NCBI RefSeq assembly: GCF_016097555.1
Contig: NC_054702.1
Location: 88,052,905 to 88,116,904, forward strand
Direction: 5' to 3'
Length of the DNA stretch: 64,000 nt
Source: Gigantopelta aegis
Taxonomy: Eukaryota > Mollusca > Gastropoda > Neomphalida > Peltospiridae
Made by a program: the position numbers and the translations under genes. Numbering within the stretch: position 1 is the stretch's first letter; each line of letters opens with the position of its first letter. Below the pieces are notes generated by a model. That model was given only the letters and a program-made list of their open reading frames with translations, was not told the DNA's origin and searched no databases. Of the stretch, positions 47,573 to 58,523 are shown piece by piece.

Positions 47573-47883
47573 CTGTAATAAAAACAAAGAATAATAAGCA
47601 GGGCAAATTCAGGCCCCACCTTGACCATCTGTAATAAAAACAAAGAATAATAAGCAGGACAAATTCAGGCCCCACCTTGACCATCTGTAATAAAAACAAA
47701 GAATAATAAGCAGGGCAAATTCAGGCCCCACCTTGACCATCTGTAATAAAAACAAAGAATAATAAGCAGGGCAAATTCAGGCCCCACCTTGACCATCTGT
47801 AATAAAAACAAAGAATAATAAGAAGGGCAAATTCAGGCCCCCCTTGACCATCTGTAATAAAAACAAAAAATAATAAGCAGGGC
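47547..47883. repeat. Six-unit, 56-bp tandem array containing the Dicer exon 1 acceptor
   Basis: Units begin gcaaattcaggccccacc at 47547, 47603, 47659, 47715, 47771 and 47827, exactly 56 bp apart. Each holds, on the minus strand, the intron end tttttattacag plus ATGGTCAAGG and the rest of the first 26 exon bases. The last unit has lost one base. The unit length is not a multiple of three, so use of an outer acceptor would change the frame. Confidence 0.95.
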
Positions 47884-48067
47884 TAGCTCTGGCACTCGCC
47901 TTATTTGCCAATAGCGAATTAAAAATAATAATTGGTGAATTTTATTTTAATTTTGTGAAATAATTCCATGTAATAATTGATATTTTGTTTGAAAATACGT
48001 GGGTTTTTGTAATTTTTGAAGTTTAATAGATAAGTTGGAAAAATTGTCAACTGACTGAGAGCTAGCC
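47878..48067. mobile_element. Possible small MITE abutting the exon 1 array
   Basis: Ends cagggctagctctggc and its approximate complement gagagctagcc at about 48057-48067 look like short terminal inverted repeats. The interior is AT-rich and non-coding. No target duplication could be fixed. Confidence 0.4.
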
Positions 48068-49315
48068 ACTAATATTAAGTTATTAGTATTATCAAAATAT
48101 GAATTAAAATTTAAAGTTGATATATTTCTACATGTAGACAAATGTTTCATGAAACAAAATTGTGATTAATACTAAATGTACAAAGGTCTAATATATTTTG
48201 GCCTATGAGTCATAAGGTACAATGTTAATTTTTGGGGTGTTTTTTTGTTTTTGTTTTTTACTGAGGCCAATTTGTGCATAAAGATAGTACTTACTGTCTC
48301 AGGCATCCAAATAAGCATAGTGCATGATAACCCATGTAAAGGTTACCATAAATTAGAGGCCTGGTATTCAGCATGCTATCTAGAATGCAATATAAATTGT
48401 AATGATACATTTCACTGTGCTAAGAAATAATTCCTACTTATTTTTTCACAGATATATATTTTGACAAATTCCCAAAATGCATTATGCTTCAAACTCTGTT
48501 TGGTTTGTTTTCTTGTGCATGGTTGAATTTGATTTGCACAGTCAACGTCTGATTTGTTGTCGTCGGCTTGTCGTTCATTTTCATTAACAATAAAGTTTAG
48601 ACAAGTAAGTATCCAAATACAAAACTTTATAAACCCCTTAAACCACAAATTTTACGAAGTCGTTTTTGTTTATTTCTTAAACTTACCGATATCGGGTCCA
48701 GTTAACTTGTAATGGAGAAAGATGAATTAACATTCGGTGTGTGTCACACATGTCCGATCAACAAGGCCTGTTTACCTTTTCTTCCTTCTATTTCCTCTCT
48801 TTATTAGTAAATTTGGAACAAGTTATAATCATTGTATTATTTTCAATACTTGTAAAATATTCAAAATATAAAATGTTGAGAGAAGCCTTTAATATAAGCC
48901 AATTCCTATTGGCCAATCCCCAAAACGCTACTGTTTTTTAACGGCAATAAATAATGTTTAAATCAACAAGGCCAAATCAGTTAATTTGTATGATTTTCAT
49001 GCCCCCCTGTTATTAGAATTTGTTTTTAATTGTTATACATGTATTTCATTTGCAAAAGGTATGCTACATTTTTGTGCCATGACTTTAGTGAATAATAGAG
49101 TCCTTTTAGAACAATTCTAAATAATTTAAAGTATATAAAACGGTAAATTGTTTTAATTAAGAATAAGTTCATCAGAAAATCAATATTTTACAAACTATTT
49201 ACTGGTATGTCTGTATTGACATCAAGTGTTGTTAGTGATCATGGGGGAAAATGAGGTGAACTGACTGCTTTTGACAAACGTTAAAAAAATATTAATCAAA
49301 ATGTTCATCCACTGT

Positions 49316-49559
49316 CAGGGTTTCTTCCAGATGGTAAAACGGGCATGGCGCCATACCCAAAATATTTTGCACTTTTTTATTTGTAAGTTAACCTTTTGAC
49401 ATAATTAATTACTGTTATCATTACTGTGTGATTTTCTTAACCCTAACCCCAAATGTAACCCATTTTCTTTCTGGAAGAGGCCCCTCATACCCCGTTGACT
49501 GTGTTTGCGTTCAATTCCATAGCACCATACCCCAAAATTTCTTTCTGGCAGAAACACTG
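49316..49559. mobile_element. hAT-like non-autonomous element
   Basis: Terminal inverted repeats: cagggtttcttccag at the left and ctggcagaaacactg at the right. CAGxGTTTCTxCCAG is a familiar hAT terminus. The interior is shared with 30704-30957, which supports mobility. The flanking 8-mers do not match, so the target duplication has decayed or the end is misplaced. Confidence 0.6.
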
Positions 49560-51165
49560 AATGTGTATATTTCTGAAAAATATATCTTTTTATGTAGTGA
49601 CTTTAATTTTTTTAAATAATGAACTGTGCATGCACAAATAAGGTGTTTTTTCAAATGCATGTGCCTGAAAGCAATTAGAAACTAAAATACTTTCCTGTAT
49701 ACTGGATGGTGTTACACTTTTGTTTAATAGAATGGATTAATTTTACGTCAACAGTGTTGATTTTTTTTGTTAACCAATTTAATATTTTTTATTTGATTTA
49801 CCGTAACTAAAAATATATATTATTTCTGTAGATATTGTATTTGTGTTTCTGTCTTTAGCAAAATGCAAATTGGGACGTTCATGGTATATATATATATTTT
49901 ATTATTTGTTAAAAAATTGCTCCATAAATAAATATGCTGTCATGTCAGTGACTGAGATTGCACATTTCATGGCAAGAATTCCTCCGGTTTATAAAACATG
50001 TGTTTATAAAAATACAGTTTATGTTATTTTATGTTATGAATAATATTATTAGGGTTAGTGTTATATATACAACACATTTTAAATAATTTTGTTCTTGCAA
50101 GAAAACCAACATAATATTCATATTTCGTCAGTGTTCTCGCTGCTCCATTTAAGCAGGGTGGCCCACCCCCCTATTGCATTTCACGTTCTGCCGCCCTCCT
50201 TTATTTTTCTACGCCCCTCTTTATTTTCCCGCACCCTACTATATTTTACAGCACCTATCTCCACTATTTCCAAATGAACGTTTTTATCCACACATAAAAA
50301 ACAACAACGATCAGTCTGTACACTGGATATCAAAGGAAACAAGACACGTTGTGTGTACGAAAAAGCAACTGACGAAAAACTTTACGACAGTTACCGTAAC
50401 ATAATTTAAAAGTATTTTTAACAACCTCTATTGTGTTCCATATCTGTATCCATTTGTATGTTTAATACACACAATAAAAGTTATATTTTATTTGAGCAAT
50501 GAAAACATTTAATTTTTTATGGATTCGGCACTCTTCGATTGAAACCTCCCCCCCCCCCCCCAACACTTATTTGGCTCCACATTTGTCACTTGATCAGAAC
50601 GGCCATTCTGTCTTTTGTTTCCACTAACTATCATCTGATATTGTGTCGTCAATTGCAGATACAATGGGTTTAACTGATGATTTTTACTTTCTGTCATTCT
50701 GTTTATTCAGCAATTCTTTATAAAATATTATAAACTTTTCATTTTGGGGGGATATCACCGCTTATAAAAACAACGGAAGTGGTAGTGTTTATCATTAAAA
50801 TCATTTATCTTGGGTGCCAAATAATATATACACCGCCTTTACAAAAACGATAATATTTTATCACAGCGATCGATTCATTCAATAAAGATGGAAATAATAA
50901 AAATGTATCCGACATTAGGGGATCACTTTACAAACATCTCTATTGTTTTTCATAATCTTGAAATCTTTATTAAAATAATAATATTAAATCTTTGATTGGT
51001 TCAGCAAAACCGGAACTACCTGTGAATGTCAGACTGACAACATCTTCGTTTAAATTAAGAGACGAGTCAGCTTGTATTTCATATAAACTTTTATTGTAGG
51101 CAAAATAAGGAGTATGTCTTTCCACAAAGTCGACCAACACACAACAATATGGTAACCAAGCTCTC

Positions 51166-51184
51166 CCCCCCCCCCCCCCCCCCA
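51166..51184. repeat. Poly-C run
   Basis: About 19 C; length uncertain. Confidence 0.85.
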
Positions 51185-51278
51185 TTGGTGTTCTAGGAGG
51201 AAATACACAGAAGACCAGATTTGGAATTATTTTGTTTTAGAATGTTCTGTTTATGCCTGCACAATATACCCCTATGGG

Positions 51279-51600
51279 AAGGAAGGAAATGTTTTATTTA
51301 ACGACATACTCAAAACATTTTAATTATGGTTATATATGGCATCAGACATATGGTTAAGAACCACACAGATATATAGAGGTAACCCGCTGTCGCCACTTCA
51401 TGGGCTACTCTTTCAATAAGCAGCAAGGGATCTTATATATGCACCATCCCACAGACAGGATAGTACATACCACGGCCTTTATTATACCAGTTGTGGAGCA
51501 CTGGCTGGAACAAGAAATATCCCAATGGGGCCACCGACGGGGACTGATCCTAAACCGACTGCACACTTTACCACTAGGCTACGTCCCGCCCCCCTCCTTA
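51279..51600 (-). repeat. SINE, tail type B, reverse
   Basis: Complement of the type B tail (aaggaaatgttttatttaac) at the left, then tcatgggctactctttcaat, agcagcaagggatcttatat and the head complement ggggactgatcctaaaccga. Confidence 0.85.
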
Positions 51601-51769
51601 TGGGAGTTATAAATATTAAAATGGCAGTGTTGTTTGATCATCCACTGCGTGGCCGAGTGCTTGAAATGCTCGGGTACAATGCTTACAGTCTTGAAGGTTT
51701 GGAGTTCTAATCCAGGCCTTAGGCTTAGCACTAGCCTACATGATACATCATTTGTAGTGCTCATTCAAC

Positions 51770-52030
51770 ATTAGCCCTAGTACTCTGACTGTAAGAGCTA
51801 GACGGACATTTGGACATAAACACGCTCTCATTACAGTCAGAGACCAAGCTATGTATTTTTTTGGCAATTGCCGACAACCAATTTCCGCTCTAATACCACA
51901 ACAATCCTATGTCTGACGTCAGATACATTTACATTGACCATTTTCGAGTTACTTGATTAAAAATTTTTTAGATATTAATCACTAATACACACACTACAGA
52001 AAAAAACCTGACAGCACCCACATTCAGCTA
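51770..52030. repeat. Single arm related to the foldback at 55134
   Basis: Shares agtactctgactg, gagctagacgg, attaatcactaatacacaca and acctgacagcacccac with the arms of the element at 55134-55757. It contains its own short inverted pair (gactgtaagag / attacagtcagag). Confidence 0.65.
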
Positions 52031-52168
52031 AGCTTCGGCAAACTCCGGACAGCAGAATTCTAAGTTCGCCGACCTATATCGTGACGCTGCGTCACATGAT
52101 CGCTCACTCAGCTATTCCATCTTCCAGGGGCCGTCTCAAAATGACAAGTGCCCGACAATCACAAAAAA

Positions 52169-52445
52169 AAGTTTGTTTTGTGTAACGACACCACTAGAGC
52201 ACATTGATTCAGTAATCATCGGCTATTGGATGTCAAATATTTGGTAATTTTATCAGTGTTAGAGAGGAAATCCGCTACATTTTATCATTAGTAGCAAGTG
52301 ATCTAGCAAGCACATACCACGGCCTTTGATATACCAGTCGTGGTGCACTGGGTTAAGCGAGAAATAGCGCAATGGACCCACTAACGGGGATCGATCCAAG
52401 ACCGACAACGCATCCATTGAGCGCTTTACCACTGGGCTGTGGACA
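52169..52445 (-). repeat. SINE, tail type A, reverse
   Basis: Complement of the type A tail (gacaccactagagcacattg) at the left, catcggctattggatgtcaa, and at the right the head complement ggggatcgatccaagaccga and accactgggctgtg. Confidence 0.85.
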
Positions 52446-52539
52446 ATCACCAAAGCGACAGAGTGTGGTACACACACACGCACACACACACAGAAACAAT
52501 ATTACATTCATGTTTTCTCAAAGTCAAAAAGGTATTTCA

Positions 52540-52755
52540 TCTACGAGTTGTATGCCTGCTTGGCATGTGTACCACTCTGGCATATCAAAGGCCGTGGTAT
52601 GTGCTATCCTGTCTGTAGGATAGTGCATAGGCCTATAAAGATCACTTGCTACTAATGATAAAATGTAGTGGGTTTCTTCTCTAACACTATGATAAAATTA
52701 CCAAATATTTGACATCCAATAGCCGATGATTAATGAATTAATGTGCTCAGAGTCA
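52540..52755 (+). repeat. SINE, tail type A
   Basis: aaaggccgtggtatgtgcta, gtagtgggtttcttctctaa and gacatccaatagccgatgat. Together with the reverse copy at 52169-52445 it makes an inverted pair about 95 bp apart. Confidence 0.8.
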
Positions 52756-53149
52756 GAGTACTCGGACTAATTCAACATTAATAATGCTAATTCAATACCC
52801 AAAGGGAGAAAAGGGTGGAACTCTTTTCAAGTACAGCAACACCTTTACCATGAGACCCGTGTACATTGATCATAGAAATCATCCGAAGATTGAGACATAT
52901 CCAAGCCAAATGAAGTGTCAAGTGATTCTTAGTGAAGTACCAAAAGTCTTTGGCAAAGTTGAAAGTAAAAACTAATAAAACACTAAACGTATGCCAAAAT
53001 CGCTAATTTATATAATTACCCTGGCGATGACTTCAATACCAAAGAACAAAGATTCAATTTAATTCAATGCATAATTTGCCGATTTGTCATAAAATCGTCT
53101 ATTTTCTAAAAATATGAAATCATCTTTCAGGTTTATGTTGACTAGCAGA

Positions 53150-53501
53150 ACAACGCATGCGTTAAACCCGGAAGTGAATATAACTTCCTGGGACGCGTTG
53201 TTTAGAGAAGACTCAGCGCTGTTAAGAGTCAATTACGTTATAAGTGAAATAGCGAAATGGAAGCGTCAAGTAATAAAGTTTAAGAATTACTATAGTCGTT
53301 CGAATTTTGATTCCCCAGTAATAACAGCCGGCTTTTTTTTTCTTCTGCTAAACTGTGTTTTTGACAGCAACATAACACTTAGCAACGTTCAGCTTGTACA
53401 ACGCGGTTTCCGAATATCATCGGATAGTAATGATATTTTCCGAAGATTTCCGACTGTTTCTATGATCATTCTTCGTAGCGCCAGTTTCCAGTTGTGTTGA
53501 G
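53150..53501 (+). promoter_or_regulatory. Probable FIBP promoter and 5' UTR
   Basis: The 350 bases before the FIBP start carry a perfect 10-bp palindrome acgcatgcgt (53153-53162), close to the NRF1 site, and ccggaagtg (53168-53176), an ETS/GABP-type site, with a second inverted ETS core (acttcctgg) 10 bp further. CpG content is higher than nearby. These are typical of housekeeping promoters without a TATA box. The motif matches are visible; promoter activity is inferred. Confidence 0.5.
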
Positions 53502-53583
53502 ATGTCTGAAGTTGATGTTTTCGTTGGAAACCACACAATTATAGACACAGATCTGTACGAGTTATGGCTAAAGGGATGTTTAG
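53502..53583 (+). CDS. FIBP: FIBP exon 1
   Basis: ATG at 53502, 27 codons plus one base, [20 protein letters not shown] to KGCL. Donor TTAG|gttgac, phase 1. The start aligns with the vertebrate FIBP N-terminus (xELDxFVGNTTLID, from memory). Confidence 0.92.
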
Positions 53584-56500
53584 GTTGACACTGACTTTTG
53601 TATTTTGATTGGCTTAAATATTAGTTCACGTCTTAATAGGCTCGTAAGAACCGTGCGTGAGGTGGGGAAGTGGGGCGGGGGGAGGGGAGGGGGTTTAGTC
53701 CAATACATCCTTTGACAAAATCAGTTGACGGCAGATGCATCAGACACGGAGGGGGCGGAGATGGTGGGGGCTACTCGAGGACGGAAATGTACTTCTGTTT
53801 GTTTGTCCTACTCAGAGTCAATATAAATAAGGATAAAAAGGGGACCAGACAACTCGGACCGGGGGACAACTCGGCCCAGACATCTCGGCCACGGGGCCGA
53901 GTTGTCCGAGACAACTCGGCCCTGTGGCTGAGTTATTTGATAGACGGGGAACGCTGTGACACATTATATGCCTGTTAAGTGTGATAGTTGGCCATGTCGT
54001 AGTGTCGAAGTATTGTACTATAGTAATAATGCATTATACTGATAGATACCGCTAATATGGTCACCATTAAGAATGACAATTGTGTAGGGCCTATGTCGTA
54101 GGCGCATATCGTAGTGTCGGATGGGTTTCTAGAAGTATTGTACTATAGAAATAACGCAAAAGACATCATTTGCTAAATTCCCACATTTATTACATTAAAT
54201 ACATATGCACATATGTACGCAAAAAAAACAACAGAACACACATGGGGGGGGGGGGTTTAGATGGGTTCGACCGAACCTCCCCTGAAATAGTTTTTTTATA
54301 ATTTAATATATCTGACATTGATATCTGACATTATTATATTTACTCAACATAGAAATATATGCCCAATATCTCTGCAATCTATTTTGTACCCCCCCTTTTC
54401 AAAATCCTATGTACGCCCATGACACATATACATAAATAGTTATAATAAAGAAATAAAACACCAATCACCAAAAGAACATAGAAATAAAACATCCAACAAA
54501 AGATAAAAGTCAGTGTTGTTACAACGATAAATAACTTTTGCATGTTTTTTCTGGGATCATCTCCAATGTTTAGGTCACCGACTGTAGAACAAAAACAAAT
54601 TATTCGAACAGCGGAAACTATCTTCAAAGATAAATGGATCAGCAATTTATCAATTTAACAAAAAACAAATTCTTTTATTTCTGTGAGAATACTTTAATTT
54701 AAAAAACAACACTTGTTCAACAATATTGTTCAACAATAGACAAGATTGTCCATGTGCCGAGTTGTCTCTTGACTCCGGGCCGAATTGTCTCGCGGTGGGC
54801 CGGGTTGTATCAGAACTCTGGGCCGAGCTGTCTCGACGTGGGCCGAGTTGTCTGGGCCGAGTTGTCCTCCGGGCCGAGTTGTCTGGCATTCGGATAAAAA
54901 TGTGGCTTGTACTCCCCCACTAGATGATAATGGTGCTCCCCCTAGTTCACCATGGTAAACTTGGTAAACATCTATGGTCCGTTTTTTAACATTTTGACAT
55001 CTATTGGATAGCACAGCAATAAACATCACAATAATAAATATTGTGTCGGAGACATTTATCTTTAATGAACTAGTGCTCCCACCACCTATAGACCACTAGA
55101 GAATACCCCCTTGACTAGATATTGTGCCTCCCCCACTCCAGCTAGAGCCCAAGTACTCTGCCGTTCGAGAGCTAGATGGATATTGGACGGTTATGATCTC
55201 TCAACCAGAAATGGCCAAAACACGGAATTGCTGCCTACCACCGGGTAGGCGAAGATTCCCGCTCTAACACAACAATGACCCTATGTTTGATGTTAAATAC
55301 CATTACGTTGATCATTTTTGAGTTCGCTGATAGCACATATTAATCACTAATATACACACTACAGAAAGAAACCTGTCAGCACCTACATAACCAGAACATT
55401 ATTGAAAGGGGTATCCCAAGTACTCTGACGGTAAGACATTTGGACAGTTGGTAGACCTTTTCCAAATGTTCGTCTCGCTCTCTTACTCGGGCTATGAAAG
55501 TGGAAGCTGTCAGGTTTCTATGTGTAGTTTTTGTATTAGTGGTTAATATGTAAAATATTTGTTACTGGCAAACTCAAAAATTATCAATGTAATGCTGTTC
55601 AGCATCAAACATAGGGTTATTGTTGTACGAGAGTGGGAATCTTTGACTACCCAGTGGTAGACAGCATTTCTGTGTTTTCAGTATAGAGGTATCTCTGGCT
55701 GAGAGAGAGATCATAACTGTCCAGATGCCCATCTAACTCTTGGATGGCAGATTACTTGGGCTATCCAGGGCCTGCTTAGTAAAAACTCTCCTTTGTTAGT
55801 GTTAATTGAAATATGTTTCAGAATCTTTACGATGGGTGGCAAGATTGATCGCCCCTGATGTATTAATATAAAAAAGAACAAAAATTCCTCCTATGCTGAT
55901 TTGGGGTGGGAGATTTAGTTCAGCCAGTTGAGTGCTTGCCTGAGGTGCATGCATTGCAGGATTGAACCACCTCCGTTAATCCGTTCAATTGATTGGGGTT
56001 TTTCTCGTTCCAACCAGTGCACCACAACTGGTCAAAGGCCGTGGTATGTGCTTTCCTGTCTGTAGAAAAGTGCATATAAAAGATCCCTTGCTGCATTAGG
56101 AAAATGTAGTGGATTTCCTCTGTTGACTATGAGTCAGAATTACCAAATGTTTGTCATCCAATAGCCGGTGATTAATTAATCAATGTGCTCTAGTGGTGTT
56201 GTTCAACAAAACAAACTTCTTCTTCCTATGCTGATTTCAATTGATAAAGTTTTCAATTAATATGTTTAGTTTTAATAAATGATCGTGTTGAAGCTTATGT
56301 TATAGCAATATTATATTACCTTGTAGGGTGATGGAATAGTGGAAATTCTGGGGGACTATTAACTTTTTTCTGGTACTGATTTGGTGGATTAGTGAAATCA
56401 TATTAATTTCTGCATCAGTGTTGGATCTTTTGTAGACTAAACAGCATTCATATGCCACATAATCAGACATCATTTACACCAAACTATTGACTATGAGTGT

Positions 56501-58336
56501 TAACTGGATATATACAGAATCTTACAGAGTTTCTGTCAGATATATTTCATTCTGTTTTTAGGATTAACATATACAATTCAATATTGCCTTACTTTTTCTT
56601 CTTTTTTTTTCTTCTTTTTTTAAAAAAAATTTATTTATTGTCCCAGAGCACGTCTGTAATGTCAGGGTTGGGGCCCTGAATTCATTACGTACAGAAACAT
56701 AGTGGTACTCAGTGTGCACACACACACACACACACAATATATATATATATATATATATATAGCCAGATATCGTTACTACAACATTTACACCATCCGACCA
56801 CAAATTGTCAAGAACAAACGTACATCAATGTTATTCTGTTCATTACACTGGAATTCACACCTTCCGACACCGACAGAGCAAATCGTGAACAAATGTGCAT
56901 CTGACATCTGAAAACGCCTCTTTACAACGACATTACATACATGTAATCACAGATACCGTTGCACGTTGGCAGTACACACAGCCGTTTGACATTGCGAGCC
57001 GACAGTGTCACATGATGTCCGAGTGACTGATGTCGGCTAAATCTGTAGATGTGTATTGCTTTTAAAAATAAGCCTTTAGTCATTCAATTAAAGGATTAAC
57101 TTCGAACAATCAAGTCTACTAGTTTTAGTACATTTTGTAAACAAAGTAGGTACCAATCGTAGATGTCTTTAACCAACGAATGACAGTGAATGCACCTTGA
57201 TTAATAATAATAATGGTCTGACTCTGCTGAAGGATTTGCTTTTTCCCTTTCAGAGTGGGCGAAGTATTATAGCCTGCCATTTAAAATTTTGAAAGACCCA
57301 ACACTGTTATGGTTCCAATACCAAATCCTATATAGAATTACAGCAACGAATACTTTCTTATATAAAATAAAATATATTGATTCAAATCTTTGCAATTTCT
57401 GTCACTGCCAGCCAGAAACATCGGGTCACTTGTTTCATGCTTGCCCCAAAGTCGTCGAACTCTGGAATCTTATAGAACAGTGGTTGCAACAAACAGGTCA
57501 ACACTTCCAGTTTGACAAAACTATGATTTTATTTGGTGATATAAATAAGGAAAACAATTGCGTAAATTGGTTAATTATAAATCTAAAGTATTATATTTAC
57601 AAAACAAAAATTACAGAACACCACACTCAATAAAACTTGCTTCAAACAATATATTGAAGATAAGCTATTGTTAGAAAAATATATGTATTACAAGAATTGT
57701 TTACATAAAGAATTTGACGAAAACTGGGAATGTTGGTTAAGATTTTTGGAAAATATTTAAACGGCCAGCCTTTGTTTTTATATAAAAAAATGACTATGAT
57801 TGTTTGTTTTACAATGTTGCTGGTTTGGAAGAAATACTTATTTCAGCTTTCTTCCCTTTCTCTCCTTGTTCCATGGTATATTCTGTGTATAATTGCTATG
57901 TACGGTAATGATTCGGGGCCCCAACCATGACATTATCTATTGTTTTTCTGGGGCAATAAACATTTAAAAAAAAAAAAAAATAATAATAATAATAATAATA
58001 ATAAAAAATAAATAAAATAATGGTCTGTGATTGATCCCTGTCGGTGGGCTATTTCTCATTTCAGCCAATGCACCATGACTTATATCAAATGCCTGTCTTT
58101 GGGATGGTGGATATAAAAGATCCCTTGACTCTAATAGAAACAAAAAATAGCGGCATTCCTCTCAGCCGATGATTAATAAATCAATATGCTCTAGTGCTGT
58201 TGTTAAACGAAACGCATTTTTATAATGGCAAATTCCATATAACGACAATTTTGATATAACGACAGTGACCTAGGGACGAACGTGGTCGTTGTAACGAAGT
58301 CTGACTGTATATATATATATATATATACACATACAC

Positions 58337-58387
<51 letters not shown>

Positions 58388-58444
58388 TGTATGTATGTAT
58401 GTATGTATACACATACATATATACATACATATATACATACATAT

Positions 58445-58523
<79 letters not shown>

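Larger units (their letters stand above)
48068..53100. other. Space between Dicer and FIBP; no gene recognised
   Basis: No conserved exon was seen here. Because Dicer exon 1 starts at an acceptor, its upstream non-coding exon(s) and promoter should lie in or beyond this stretch on the minus strand, but I cannot place them. Repeats inside are listed separately. Confidence 0.5.

Noticed and set aside
53114..53500. 128-codon plus-strand frame just upstream of FIBP
   Set aside because: It ends one base before the FIBP ATG in another frame, has no recognisable domain and overlaps the likely promoter and 5' UTR.
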